Source: Thiobacillus sp.
GTDB lineage: Bacteria; Pseudomonadota; Gammaproteobacteria; Burkholderiales; Thiobacillaceae
DNA length: 64,000 bases
Assembly (NCBI GenBank): GCA_019459055.1
Contig: JAIBEI010000018.1
Location: forward strand, 1-64,000
Direction: 5' to 3'
Both the position numbers and the translations under genes were made by a program. The notes under the pieces are model-generated. The model had not been told where the DNA came from. It saw only the letters and a program-made list of their open reading frames with translations, and made no database searches. Positions within the stretch are counted from its first letter, which is position 1. Each line of letters begins with the position of its first letter. Shown one piece after another: positions 53,641-64,000 of the stretch.

Positions 53641-56550
53641 TTACTGGCAGGCCTCGCATTCCTCAAACCCCACATCCCCCGGGCGCATGGTGCAGGCGCG
53701 GCCTTCGATCTCCGCCTCCGGCAGGTTGGCCGCCGCCGCGTTCATCGCGCTGCTGCCGCCGCTGCTCATCGCCCCTGCGCCGCCGCTCGACGACACGGCG
53801 TTCAGCTCGCCGCCCTTGCCGGTGGATTTCTCGGCACTGGTGGCGCTCAGGGTGCGCAGGTAATAAGTGGTCTTGAGACCGCGAATCCACGCCAGCTTGT
53901 AGGTTTCGTCGAGCTTCTTGCCGGAGGCGCCGGCCATGTAGATGTTGAGGCTCTGCGCCTGGTCGATCCACTTCTGGCGGCGGCTGGCGCACTCGACCAG
54001 CCACTTGGTTTCCATCTCGAACGCGGTGGCGTAGAGCACGCGGATGTCGGCCGGGATGCGGTCGATCTTCGCCAGGCTGCCGTCGAAGTACTTGATGTCG
54101 GCGACCATGACCTCGTCCCACAGGCCGAGCTTTTTCAGGTCATTGACCAGGTACTTGTTGGCGACGGTGAATTCGCCCGACAGGTTGGATTTGACGTAGA
54201 TGTTCTGATACGTCGGCTCGACCGAGGCGGAGACGCCGACGATGTTGGCGATGGTCGCGGTCGGCGCAATCGCCAGGCAGTTGGAGTTGCGCATGCCGTA
54301 CTGGCCGATGCGCGCACGCAGCGCGTCCCAGTCGAGGGTGCTGCTGGTATCCACTTCCAGATAGCCGCCGCGCTCGTCCGCCAATAATTTCAGCGAATCC
54401 TGCGGCAGGATGCCACGGCTCCACAGGCTGCCTTCGTAGCTGGAATAGCGGCCGCGCTCGGCGGCGAGTTCGGTCGACGCCCAGAAGGCGTAGTAGGAGA
54501 CGGCTTCCATCGAGCGGTCGGCGAATTCCACCGCGGCGTCCGAGGCGTAGGCCACGCGCAGTTCCTGCAGCGCGTCCTGGAAGCCCATGATGCCGAGGCC
54601 CACCGGACGATGCTTGAGGTTGGAGTTGCGCGCCTTGCCGACGGCGTAGTAGTTGACGTCCACCACGTTGTCGAGCATGCGCATCGCGGTGTGGATGGTG
54701 GCCTTGAGCTTGTCCATGTCCAGCCTGCCATCTTTCAGATGGTTCACCAGGTTGACCGAGCCGAGGTTGCACACGGCGATTTCGGTTTCGCTGGTGTTGA
54801 GCGTGATCTCGGTGCACAGGTTGGAGCTGTGGACGACGCCGACGTGCTGCTGCGGGCTGCGGATGTTGCACGGGTCCTTGAAGGTGATCCAGGGATGGCC
54901 GGTTTCGAACAGCATCGACAGCATCTTGCGCCACAGCTGGTTGGCGGGGATGCGCTTGAACACCTTGATCTCGCCGCGGTCGGCGCGACGCTCGTATTCG
55001 GCGTAGGCCTCGGCGAATTTGCGGCCGTACAGGTCGTGCAGGTCGGGCACGTCGTTGGGCGAGAACAGGGTCCAGTCGGCGCCTTCCATCACGCGCTGCA
55101 TGAACAGATCCGGAATCCAGTTGGCGGTGTTCATGTCGTGGGTGCGGCGGCGGTCGTCGCCGGTGTTCTTGCGCAGCTCGAGGAATTCCTCGATGTCCAT
55201 GTGCCAGGTTTCCAGGTAGGCGCACACCGCGCCCTTGCGCTTGCCGCCCTGGTTGACCGCGACGGCGGTGTCGTTGACCACCTTGAGGAAGGGCACCACG
55301 CCCTGCGACTTGCCGTTGGTGCCCTTGATGCGGGCGCCCATGGCGCGCACCGGGGTCCAGTCGTTGCCCAGCCCGCCGGCGTACTTCTGCAGCATGGCGT
55401 TTTCCTTGATCGCCTGATAGATGCCGTCGAGGTCGTCGGTGACGGTGGTCAGGTAGCAGGAAGACAGCTGGGAATGCCGGGTGCCGGCGTTGAACAGGGT
55501 CGGCGTCGAGCTCATGAAGTCGAAGCTGGACAGCACCTGGTAGAACTCGATGGCGCGCGCCTCGCGGTCGATTTCGTTGATCGCCAGGCCCATCGCCACG
55601 CGCATGAAGAAGGCCTGCGGCAGTTCGATGCGGCTTTCTTCAATATGCAGGAAATAGCGGTCGTACAGGGTCTGTAGGCCGAGGTAGCCGAACTGGTAAT
55701 CGCGATCGGCGTCGAGCACGCGGGCTAGCCGCGCCAGATCGAACTGGGCGAGCTTTTCGTCGAGCAGTTCGGCGGCGATGCCCTTCTTGATGTAGGCGGG
55801 GAAATACTCGGCGTAGCGCGCGCCCATCTCGGCCTGCGTCACTGTCTCGCCCAGCACTTCGTGGCGGATCGAGACAAGCAGCAGGCGGGCAGTGACCAGC
55901 GAATACGCCGGGTCCTGCTCGATCATCGAGCGCGCGGCCAGCACCAGCGCCTTTTCGACTTCGGCCATCGGCACGCCGTCGTAGAGGTCGCGCAGCACGG
56001 TCTGCATGATCGGCTCGGCGCGCACGGTCTCGCCCAGGCCGGCGCAAGCGTCGGCCAGCAGGCCGGCCAGGCGCGCGGTATCGAGCGGCTTTTTCACGCC
56101 GTCCTCGATCACGTGGAGCTGCACTTCGGGCACGCCGGCGGCCTTTTGCGCGGCGCGTTCCTGGGTGCGTTTTTCGCGATACAGAACGTAGGAACGCGCG
56201 ACTTCATGCTCGCCCGAGCGCATCAGCGCCAGTTCGACCTGGTCCTGGATGTCCTCGATGTGGAAGGTGCCGCCGTTCGGGGTGCGCCGCATCAGGGCCG
56301 ACGTCACCTGATTGGTGATCGACTCGACCAGCTCGCGAATGCGCGCCGAGGCCGCGGCCTGCCCGCCCTGCACCGCGATGAAGGCCTTGGTCACGGCAAT
56401 GGCGATCTTGTTGGGCGCGAAGCCCACCACTGCGCCGTTGCGGCGGATGATCCGGTAGTCGGCGTAGCGCGTGTCGATCACCGCCGGTTCGGCAGTTTCG
56501 AGCGGCGGGACGTGGGGGGATGCGGCGGATTCGGTGGCGACGTTCAACAT
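53641..56550 (-). CDS. nrdA: Ribonucleotide reductase class Ia, alpha subunit
   Basis: The 969-residue subunit reduces ribonucleoside diphosphates. It carries an N-terminal ATP-cone (IRRNGAVVGFAPNKIAIAV, residues about 33-125) and a second cone-like region (about 145-230), so the enzyme should be dATP-sensitive. Active-site motifs include NLCTEITL near residue 580 and the C-terminal redox pair ECEACQ. A Ser/Gly/Ala-rich linker before the tail is longer than usual. It is the first gene of an nrdA-nrdB pair. A DnaA box and an NrdR-like box lie upstream. Confidence 0.97.
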   Translation of the reverse strand: MLNVATESAASPHVPPLETAEPAVIDTRYADYRIIRRNGAVVGFAPNKIAIAVTKAFIAVQGGQAAASARIRELVESITNQVTSALMRRTPNGGTFHIEDIQDQVELALMRSGEHEVARSYVLYREKRTQERAAQKAAGVPEVQLHVIEDGVKKPLDTARLAGLLADACAGLGETVRAEPIMQTVLRDLYDGVPMAEVEKALVLAARSMIEQDPAYSLVTARLLLVSIRHEVLGETVTQAEMGARYAEYFPAYIKKGIAAELLDEKLAQFDLARLARVLDADRDYQFGYLGLQTLYDRYFLHIEESRIELPQAFFMRVAMGLAINEIDREARAIEFYQVLSSFDFMSSTPTLFNAGTRHSQLSSCYLTTVTDDLDGIYQAIKENAMLQKYAGGLGNDWTPVRAMGARIKGTNGKSQGVVPFLKVVNDTAVAVNQGGKRKGAVCAYLETWHMDIEEFLELRKNTGDDRRRTHDMNTANWIPDLFMQRVMEGADWTLFSPNDVPDLHDLYGRKFAEAYAEYERRADRGEIKVFKRIPANQLWRKMLSMLFETGHPWITFKDPCNIRSPQQHVGVVHSSNLCTEITLNTSETEIAVCNLGSVNLVNHLKDGRLDMDKLKATIHTAMRMLDNVVDVNYYAVGKARNSNLKHRPVGLGIMGFQDALQELRVAYASDAAVEFADRSMEAVSYYAFWASTELAAERGRYSSYEGSLWSRGILPQDSLKLLADERGGYLEVDTSSTLDWDALRARIGQYGMRNSNCLAIAPTATIANIVGVSASVEPTYQNIYVKSNLSGEFTVANKYLVNDLKKLGLWDEVMVADIKYFDGSLAKIDRIPADIRVLYATAFEMETKWLVECASRRQKWIDQAQSLNIYMAGASGKKLDETYKLAWIRGLKTTYYLRTLSATSAEKSTGKGGELNAVSSSGGAGAMSSGGSSAMNAAAANLPEAEIEGRACTMRPGDVGFEECEACQ

Positions 56551-56644
56551 CTACAAGGCTCCTTGGTGGGGATGACAAAAAACCGGGCAACCGCATAAGG
56601 TATTCACAACTTACACACAGCTTGCCCAGCCCTCGTTCACATAG

Positions 56645-56664
56645 TTATACACAACATATTGTGG
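56645..56664. promoter_or_regulatory. Overlapping DnaA box and NrdR-like box upstream of nrdA
   Basis: TTATACACA at 56645-56653 matches the DnaA-box consensus TTATNCACA. ACACAACATATTGTGG at 56649-56664 resembles the NrdR box and is close to palindromic. They share 5 bases. A second, weaker DnaA-like site, TATTCACAAC, is at 56601-56610. I did not find a convincing second NrdR box at the usual 31-bp spacing. Confidence 0.55.
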
Positions 56665-56992
56665 TTGATCGGAGGAACAGATACAAACTCTAGACAAATT
56701 CTAGATGCAAGGCTGGGCGTGTCAACCTGGATGTGCGGTTTATTTCGCAGGCATTTTTCGCCGCCCGGCAAATCCCATGGCAAATCAGAGTTTCTGCCAA
56801 ACAGCCTGCCTAAATATTGAACAGGGGCACGTCTGGATGCGGCCTGGCGCCTAGAAACATCCAGCCAGGCCCATGAATACGTTGAAGTTCAGCGTATTAG
56901 CATGCTCGAATACAGGGCGCGCCGCGCAAAGACTGCTGAATCTTTGCGCGCCCCGGCGAAAGCGAATGGGCGCCGGACTTCATAAGGCGATC

Positions 56993-57028
56993 AGGGGGTT
57001 TTTGGTTATGATTAGGCAAAAACCCCCT
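56993..57028 (+). other. Perfect 12-bp hairpin in the purU leader
   Basis: AGGGGGTTTTTG and CAAAAACCCCCT pair perfectly around GTTATGATTAGG. The loop includes TATGAT, a -10-like box. No T run follows, so it is not a normal terminator. It ends 25 bases before the purU start. Confidence 0.55.
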
Positions 57029-57053
57029 ACCGAACCGAACCGGGCACCGTTCC

Positions 57054-57908
57054 ATGCGCCATACCGCTGTTCTGCTGATTTCCTGCCCCGACCAGAAGGG
57101 ACTGGTCGCCGCCATTGCCGATTTTCTGCTGCTGCACAACGCCAACATCCTGCACGCGGACCAGCATCAGGACGCCGAACTGAAGCTGTTCCTGATGCGG
57201 GTGGAATGGGAATTGGCGGAATTCAACCTCGACCTGGCCGAATTTTCCATGGCCTTCGGGCCCATCGCCACCCGCTTCGGGATGACCTGGCGCCTCGCCG
57301 AGTCGAGCCGCAAGCAGCGCATGGCGGTGTTCGTGTCGAAGTTCGACCACTGCCTGGCCGACCTGCTCTACCGCTACCAGAGCGGCGAGTTGCACTGCGA
57401 GCTGCCGATTGTCCTCAGCAACCACGAAGACACGCGCTGGCTGGCCGATGCCTACCGCGTGCCCTACCAGCACCTGACGATACAAAAGGATGCCAAGCAC
57501 GAGGCCGAGCTGACGCAGTTGGCGATCCTGCGCGACCGCAAGATCGATTTCATCGTGCTGGCGCGCTACATGCAGGTGCTGTCGCCCGATTTCATCCGCC
57601 ACTTTCCCAACCGCATCATCAATATCCACCATTCCTTCCTGCCCGCGTTTCACGGCGCCAAGCCGTATCACCGGGCGTTCGAACGCGGGGTCAAGCTGAT
57701 CGGCGCGACCGCGCACTACGTCACCGAAACCCTCGACGACGGCCCCATCATCGAGCAGGACGTGGCGCGCATCTCGCACCGCGACAGCCTCGACGACCTG
57801 GTCAAGAAAGGGGCGGACCTGGAAAAGGTGGTGCTGTCGCGCGCGGTGAAATGGCACCTGGACAACCGCGTGCTGGTGTACGCCAACAAGACCGTCGTGT
57901 TCGACTGA
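57054..57908 (+). CDS. purU: Formyltetrahydrofolate deformylase
   Basis: The 284-residue enzyme splits 10-formyl-THF into THF and formate. The N-terminal ACT domain opens with AVLLISCPDQKGLVAAIADFL. The formyltransferase-like core has ARYMQVLSPDF near residue 175, HHSFLPAFHGAKPY near residue 195 and HYVTETLDDGPIIEQ with the catalytic Asp. Length and motifs are normal. It balances one-carbon and glycine supply. It lies 4 bases before the PilZ-like gene. Confidence 0.96.
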   Translation: MRHTAVLLISCPDQKGLVAAIADFLLLHNANILHADQHQDAELKLFLMRVEWELAEFNLDLAEFSMAFGPIATRFGMTWRLAESSRKQRMAVFVSKFDHCLADLLYRYQSGELHCELPIVLSNHEDTRWLADAYRVPYQHLTIQKDAKHEAELTQLAILRDRKIDFIVLARYMQVLSPDFIRHFPNRIINIHHSFLPAFHGAKPYHRAFERGVKLIGATAHYVTETLDDGPIIEQDVARISHRDSLDDLVKKGADLEKVVLSRAVKWHLDNRVLVYANKTVVFD

Positions 57909-57912
57909 ATCC

Positions 57913-60077
<2,165 letters not shown>

Positions 60078-60183
60078 GCCACCCGGCGAGGGACCCGCGC
60101 AGCGGGATCGACGGCAAGGCGAATGCTGCCGGAGGCCGATACGATGGACTCAGTCAAGTGAGAACCGCTGTGAGGCCGAGCGC

Positions 60184-60531
60184 ATGAAAACCCTACAGCA
60201 CATCGCGAGCGTGAGCCTGATCGCGCTGATTTTCCTGTGCCTGGCGTGGGAACTGGTGCTGGCGCCGATCCGCCCCGGCGGCTCTTCGCTGGCGCTCAAG
60301 GCGCTGCCGCTGCTGTTGCCGCTGATGGGCATCCTGAAAGGCCGCCGCTACACCTATCAGTGGGCGCCGATGCTGATGCTGGCCTACTTCACCGAGGGCG
60401 TAGTGCGCGCGTGGTCGGACACCGGCCTGTCGGCCTGGCTGGCCGGCGCGGAAGTGGCGTTGTCGGTGGTGTTCTTCTTCGCCGCGATCTATTACGCCAA
60501 ACTCAGCGCGCCGTCACGGCTCGCCAACTAA
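60184..60531 (+). CDS. DUF2069 family membrane protein
   Basis: The 115-residue product has three to four membrane helices (VSLIALIFLCLAWELVLAPI, KALPLLLPLMGILKG, WAPMLMLAYFTEGVVRA and a last one before the end) with the DUF2069 motif GRRYTYQW between helices 2 and 3. The family is always found after wrbA in betaproteobacteria, as here (106 bases). Function unknown. Confidence 0.88.
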   Translation: MKTLQHIASVSLIALIFLCLAWELVLAPIRPGGSSLALKALPLLLPLMGILKGRRYTYQWAPMLMLAYFTEGVVRAWSDTGLSAWLAGAEVALSVVFFFAAIYYAKLSAPSRLAN

Positions 60532-60544
60532 AAACGGCTGACGC

Positions 60545-61915
60545 TTATTGCGCGGCAGGCAGGATCAAGGTCGCCCGCAAGCCCCCCAGCGGCGAATTCG
60601 CCAGCACGACCTGACCGCCATACATGCGGGCCAGGTCGTCGACGATGGCCAGCCCAAGCCCGCTGCCGGGAACCTGCTGATCGGCCCGGACGCCGCGGCG
60701 AAGCATGGCCTCCCGCTGTTCCGCGGCGATGCCCTTGCCGTCATCATCAACGCGGATCACGAGCCGGTCCTGTTCGATGCCGGCATCGATCTCGACACGG
60801 CGCGATGCCCATTTGCTGGCGTTGTCGAGCAGGTTGCCGAGCATTTCCTGCAAATCCTGCGCATCGCCGCGAAACGCCAGGCTTGCCGGCATCGGCTGGG
60901 CGACCAGCTCGAGATTCCGCCCGGCATGAATGCGCCGCATGGTCCGCACCAGCCCATCGACGACGGGTTCGAGCGGTGTCCGCGCGCCCGGCAGGCGAAC
61001 CGCGGCCGCGGCCTGCGCCCGCGCCAGATGGTAATCCACCTGCCTGCGCGCCATCTCGACATGGGCGGTCACCAGGCGCGCCAGCGCATCGTCCTTGCCG
61101 CCGGCGGCATTGGCGAGGACGCTCAAGGGCGTTTTCAGCGCATGGGCGAGATTGCCCGCCTGGGTGCGGGCACGCTCGACGACTTCGGCGTTTCGCGCCA
61201 GCACGGTGTTGAATTCCTCGACCAGCGGCATGATTTCCGCCGGGAATGTCCCCTCCATCCGCTGCGCTTCACCGCGATGCACACGCCCGAGCGCAGCGCG
61301 CAGCTTCCGCAGCGGCGCCAGTCCGACGAAAACCTGCACCAGCGCCGCCAGCGCCAGCCCAAGGCCCAGCACGCCCAGCGCCAGCCACAGCTCCTTGTTG
61401 AAGCGCGCCACCGGCTCGATCATCAGGCCTTCATCGGCGGCGACGATCAGCCGCAGCGGCAGCGCGTCGATCCGCACGCTGCGCTCGGCCATCCCCAGCA
61501 TCTCCCCTTGTGGGCCGGTGATGCGGTGCTGATGAACCTCCCCGCTGGCTGGCGTGTCCGCGGGCACGCGCAGCACCTGATCCCACAACGAGCGCGAGCG
61601 CATCAGGGCCGGGATTGCCGGAAGACCGGGACTGGCGAGACCGTCGATCTGCCAGTAGAGGCCCGCGAAAGGCTTGTTGAGGCGGGGGTCGCTCAGCGGC
61701 ATCACCAGCGTCGGCTGGCCCTGGCCGTCGAGCGTCAACTGGGCGGTCAACTGGTCGAGATGGGTTTTCAGTTCGGCATGAAACTGCAGTTCCACATGCT
61801 GGCGAAACATGTTGCCCAGCCCCCAGCCGGCAACGAGGATGGTGGCGGCAATCCAGAACAGCGTGCCCAGCAGCAGACGAAAGCGCAGCGAACCGCGCAG
61901 GGTGGCCAGCGTCAT
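60545..61915 (-). CDS. PhoQ-like sensor histidine kinase
   Basis: The 456-residue protein has two membrane helices (residues about 10-34 and 165-185) around a periplasmic loop of about 130 residues. The phosphoacceptor motif NLAHALKTPLSVLANAA is at about residue 252, matching the PhoQ type. The ATP-binding part contains NLLDNASKWA (N box), VDDDGKGI (G1) and SGLGLAIVDDLA (G2). Its ATG overlaps the stop of the regulator gene as ATGA. The signal is unknown; the position next to PepSY and cytochrome c genes hints at a redox or metal cue. Confidence 0.93.
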   Translation of the reverse strand: MTLATLRGSLRFRLLLGTLFWIAATILVAGWGLGNMFRQHVELQFHAELKTHLDQLTAQLTLDGQGQPTLVMPLSDPRLNKPFAGLYWQIDGLASPGLPAIPALMRSRSLWDQVLRVPADTPASGEVHQHRITGPQGEMLGMAERSVRIDALPLRLIVAADEGLMIEPVARFNKELWLALGVLGLGLALAALVQVFVGLAPLRKLRAALGRVHRGEAQRMEGTFPAEIMPLVEEFNTVLARNAEVVERARTQAGNLAHALKTPLSVLANAAGGKDDALARLVTAHVEMARRQVDYHLARAQAAAAVRLPGARTPLEPVVDGLVRTMRRIHAGRNLELVAQPMPASLAFRGDAQDLQEMLGNLLDNASKWASRRVEIDAGIEQDRLVIRVDDDGKGIAAEQREAMLRRGVRADQQVPGSGLGLAIVDDLARMYGGQVVLANSPLGGLRATLILPAAQ

Positions 61916-62574
61916 TGCGGGTTGGCGAGGCGATAACCCATGCCGCGCACGGTTTCGATCAACCCGGGCGGCAGCTTCTTGCGCAGGCGGCCGATGAAAA
62001 CCTCGACGGTGTTCGAGTCGCGATCGAAATCCTGCGCGTAGATGTGCTCGACCAGGTCGCTGCGGGAAACCACCTCCCCCGCGTGGTGCATGAGATACGC
62101 CAGCACGCGGTATTCGTGGCTGGTCAGCGTCAGGGCCCGGCCCTCGACGGTGACGCGGTTGTTGCGGGTGTCCAGCGTCACCGGGCCGCAGACCAGCTCG
62201 GCGCTGGCATGGCCGCCTGCGCGGCGGATCAGCGCGCGCAGGCGGGCCAGCAGCTCTTCCATGTGGAAGGGTTTGGTCAGGTAATCGTCGGCGCCGGCAT
62301 CGATGCCGGCCACTTTTTCGTGCCAGTTGTCGCGCGCGGTAAGAATCAGCACCGGCATCGTGCGCCCGGCGGCGCGCCACTTTTTCAGCACCGTGATGCC
62401 ATCCATTTGCGGCAGGCCAAGGTCCAGAACGACCGCGTCGAAGGGTTCGGTGTCGCCCATGAAATGGGCGTCGAGACCGTTGTGCGCCACATCGACCGCA
62501 TAACCGGCCTCGCGCACGCCTTCAGCCAGTTGCGCGGCCAGCGTCGGTTCATCTTCCACCACCAGGATGCGCAT
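61912..62574 (-). CDS. OmpR/PhoP-family response regulator
   Basis: The 220-residue regulator has a receiver domain with the acidic pair in VVEDE, the phosphoacceptor aspartate in VVLDLGLPQMDG near residue 51, and the lysine in YLTKPFHMEELL. The C-terminal winged helix has LTSHEYRVLAYLM and SNTVEVFIGRLRKKL. It shares one base with the end of the PepSY gene (TGATG) and overlaps the kinase gene. It may act at the palindrome at 62989-63025. Confidence 0.95.
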   Translation of the reverse strand: MRILVVEDEPTLAAQLAEGVREAGYAVDVAHNGLDAHFMGDTEPFDAVVLDLGLPQMDGITVLKKWRAAGRTMPVLILTARDNWHEKVAGIDAGADDYLTKPFHMEELLARLRALIRRAGGHASAELVCGPVTLDTRNNRVTVEGRALTLTSHEYRVLAYLMHHAGEVVSRSDLVEHIYAQDFDRDSNTVEVFIGRLRKKLPPGLIETVRGMGYRLANPQ

Positions 62575-62963
62575 CAGCGTACCGCTCCGCGGCGGCCATC
62601 CTTGCTCTTCGGCCCCTTGATGCCGAGCAGCTTTCCGTCGCGGGCATCGATCTCGATCTCGACCAGCGCCCCGCCCGTGCGCAGCAGCTTGATCTCGTAC
62701 ATCCAGCGCGCGTCCTCGCGCTCCAGTTCGACTTCCATGATCTGCCCCGGATAGTCGCGCTCGACCCGTTCCAGGATCGTCCGCAAGGGCAGGATCTCGC
62801 CGGATTCCAGCGCCCGGCGGGCGCGATCGTGGTCGTGCCCGTCACCGGCCTGACCCGCTCCGGCGCCCAGCAAGGCGAGTAGCAGCGCGGCGGAAAGTGC
62901 CGCGCGCAATCCCCTCGACGATTTTCTGCCCGACATCGCGGTATCCAGAATGGGTTTTTTCAT
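62574..62963 (-). CDS. PepSY domain exported protein
   Basis: The 129-residue product has a signal peptide (residues about 19-40, ending AGQAGDG) after a basic lead of about 15 residues. The PepSY domain spans residues about 55-115: RRALESGEILPLRTILERVE and MYEIKLLRTGGALVEIEIDA. PepSY proteins are small periplasmic modulators often encoded with two-component systems. It heads the PepSY-regulator-kinase operon and shares one base with the regulator start. The start ATG has a weak ribosome site. Confidence 0.88.
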   Translation of the reverse strand: MKKPILDTAMSGRKSSRGLRAALSAALLLALLGAGAGQAGDGHDHDRARRALESGEILPLRTILERVERDYPGQIMEVELEREDARWMYEIKLLRTGGALVEIEIDARDGKLLGIKGPKSKDGRRGAVR

Positions 62964-62988
62964 AGGTTTGTTTTTACCCCCGCAAGCC

Positions 62989-63025
62989 TGAACGCAGGAT
63001 GAACGGCGGATTCACCTTCGGTTCA
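62989..63025. promoter_or_regulatory. Near-palindromic operator in the divergent promoter region
   Basis: TGAAC occurs at 62989 and 63000 and its inverse, TTCA, at 63011 and 63022, all on an 11-bp period. The whole 39-bp stretch from CTGAAC at 62988 to GTTCAG at 63026 is close to a palindrome. OmpR-family regulators bind such helical-period repeats. It lies 25 bases from the PepSY start and 50 from the cytochrome gene. Confidence 0.55.
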
Positions 63026-63076
63026 GTCCACTGCGGGCAAAGTGCAGCTACACACCCATCGTAAAGGAGAAAAACC

Positions 63077-63493
63077 ATGTGCCGAAAGCTTGCCATCCCC
63101 CTGTGCATTGTCGCCACGATCCTGTCCACCTCGCTCTTCGCCGGCCCGCGTGAAGACCTGCTGACTCAATACGCTACCGCAGCCAAGACAGAGACGCCAA
63201 CTTTTTCCGGGTTCTCCGCCGCGCGCGGGAAGACCCTGCACACCCATAAATTTGCCGGCGGCAAGCCCGACACGCCGGCCTGCACCGCTTGTCACGGCGA
63301 GAACCCGCGCGGCGCCGGCCGCACCCTGACCGGCAAGGACATCGAAGCCGTGGCGGCATCGGTCACGCCGAAGCGCTATACCGACCCGGCCAAGGTCGAA
63401 AAGTGGTTCAAGCGCAATTGCAAGGAAGTGCTCGGGCGCGAATGCACGGTGCTGGAAAAAGGCGACTGGCTCAGCTACATGCTCAGCCAGTAA
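63077..63493 (+). CDS. DUF1924 cytochrome c
   Basis: The 138-residue protein has a signal peptide (residues 1-22, ending LFA) and a single heme motif CTACH near residues 71-75. DPAKVEKWFKRNCKEVLGREC is the DUF1924 signature, with TPKRYTDP before it. DUF1924 proteins are periplasmic monoheme cytochromes with partners such as diheme cytochrome c and cytochrome b561. AAGGAGAAA lies before the ATG. The next gene is 36 bases away on the same strand. Confidence 0.93.
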   Translation: MCRKLAIPLCIVATILSTSLFAGPREDLLTQYATAAKTETPTFSGFSAARGKTLHTHKFAGGKPDTPACTACHGENPRGAGRTLTGKDIEAVAASVTPKRYTDPAKVEKWFKRNCKEVLGRECTVLEKGDWLSYMLSQ

Positions 63494-63529
63494 GCGATCC
63501 GAACAAACGTATTTTACAAGGAGCACCCC

Positions 63530-64000
63530 ATGAACATCCCCTACCGCCCGCTCGCCCTTGGCCTGGTTGCGCTCGCCTTTTCCGCCGTCGTGCTGCAAAG
63601 AGCCCAGGCCGGCGGCGACGACTACTTCCCCCCGGTCGTCGACCCTCTGGTCAAGGAAGAATGCGGCAGCTGCCACATTGCCTTCGCCCCCTCGATGCTC
63701 CCCGCCAGATCGTGGCAACGCATGATGGGCAATCTGAAAGACCACTTCGGCGACGACGCCAGCCTCGATGCGGATACCGCCGCCAGAATTTCCAGCTACC
63801 TCGTCACCAATGCAGCCGATACGGGCGGCAAGCGTTACAGCAGCAAACTGCTGCGCGGCCTGGCGCCGAATCGCGCCCCCCTGCGCATTACCGAGTTGCC
63901 GAAATGGGTCAGCGAACACCGCGAGGTTCCCGCCTGGGAATGGAAGCACAAGGATGTGCGCACCAAGGCGAATTGCGTCGCCTGCCATGCCGATGCCGAG
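63530..64000 (+). CDS. Diheme cytochrome c (partial, runs off the window)
   Basis: The first 157 residues are visible. A signal peptide ends at about residue 27 (AQA). Two heme motifs are seen: CGSCH near residue 45 and CVACH near residue 151. WQRMMGNLKDHFGDDASL, YLVTNAADTGG and ITELPKWVSEHREVP match the diheme cytochrome c family. AAGGAG lies 6 bases before the ATG. It is co-directional with the DUF1924 gene. Confidence 0.92.
   Translation, partial: MNIPYRPLALGLVALAFSAVVLQRAQAGGDDYFPPVVDPLVKEECGSCHIAFAPSMLPARSWQRMMGNLKDHFGDDASLDADTAARISSYLVTNAADTGGKRYSSKLLRGLAPNRAPLRITELPKWVSEHREVPAWEWKHKDVRTKANCVACHADAE

Larger units (their letters stand above)
56551..57053. other. nrdA promoter region and purU leader
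   Basis: This 503-bp region separates the divergent nrdA and purU genes. Features seen: a DnaA/NrdR box at 56645-56664, two TCTAGA sequences 11 bp apart (56689-56694 and 56700-56705), a hairpin GCGCAAAG/CTTTGCGC at 56924-56949, and a perfect 12-bp hairpin at 56993-57028 just before purU. I find no gene here. Confidence 0.6.

Noticed and set aside
60545..62380. 611-codon minus-strand frame joining the kinase to a longer N-terminus
   Set aside because: The extra part is the shadow of the response regulator gene in another frame. The kinase starts at 61915 with an ATGA overlap.

Overview
The window looks like a high-GC betaproteobacterial chromosome, probably a sulfur-oxidiser related to Thiobacillus. 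This is inferred from gene content and order: guaB-guaA, smpB opposite ratA-rnfH, class Ia nrdA-nrdB, purU-wrbA, a DsrC-family protein, a SoxXA-binding-like lipoprotein, diheme cytochromes and an arsenic cluster. No rRNA, CRISPR array, transposase or prophage is visible. Housekeeping genes alternate with short accessory patches.

Layout. 1-4266: an isolated gene for a large PD-(D/E)XK-nuclease/helical-repeat protein, flanked by two inverted copies of an imperfect 64-bp sequence; a candidate stand-alone defence cassette. 4267-6130: tRNA-Val(CAC), gltX and tRNA-Thr(CGT) with terminators. 6470-10108: a periplasmic PilJ-N-like protein, a possible leader peptide coupled to a lipoprotein lipase, and an AsmA protein. 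10144-16929 (minus): lipid-activation genes (ACP/fatty-acyl-AMP ligase/acyltransferase fusion, lipoprotein hydrolase, fadD, usp). 17137-22562 (minus): arsenic cluster arsR, arsC, acr3, rhodanese, arsP-type permease, CMD-like protein, arsM, small thioredoxin. 22688-26265: two flavoproteins and an H-NS protein. 26939-30719 (minus): guaB, a SIMPL-domain gene, guaA.

30934-34750: lipoprotein, rnfH-ratA/smpB, selU and a DUF3465 protein. 35145-38000: small exported or sensor-like proteins and a long inverted-repeat element. 38172-42203: tex, a GNAT and an RlmN-like enzyme. 42407-48896: many small envelope/stress genes (DUF3597, DUF937, GlsB, YegP, YciI, VOC, a cysteine-less DsrC homologue, BON, glycine-zipper, cardiolipin synthase). 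49000-52069 (minus, with an AT-rich part): a PDC-like protein, a Cys-rich protein, a NYN protein and a two-gene Pycsar anti-phage system. 52150-56550: nrdB and nrdA behind a region with a DnaA box and an NrdR-like box. 57054-60531: purU, a PilZ-like protein, wrbA, DUF2069. 60545-64000: a PhoP/PhoQ-like two-component system with PepSY, divergent from two cytochrome c genes across a near-palindromic operator; the last gene runs off the window.

The strongest leads are the inverted-repeat-bounded nuclease gene (137-4002), the Pycsar pair with its NYN neighbour, the cysteine-less DsrC homologue, the cytochrome-c operator, and the 160-bp inverted repeat at 35501-35660.
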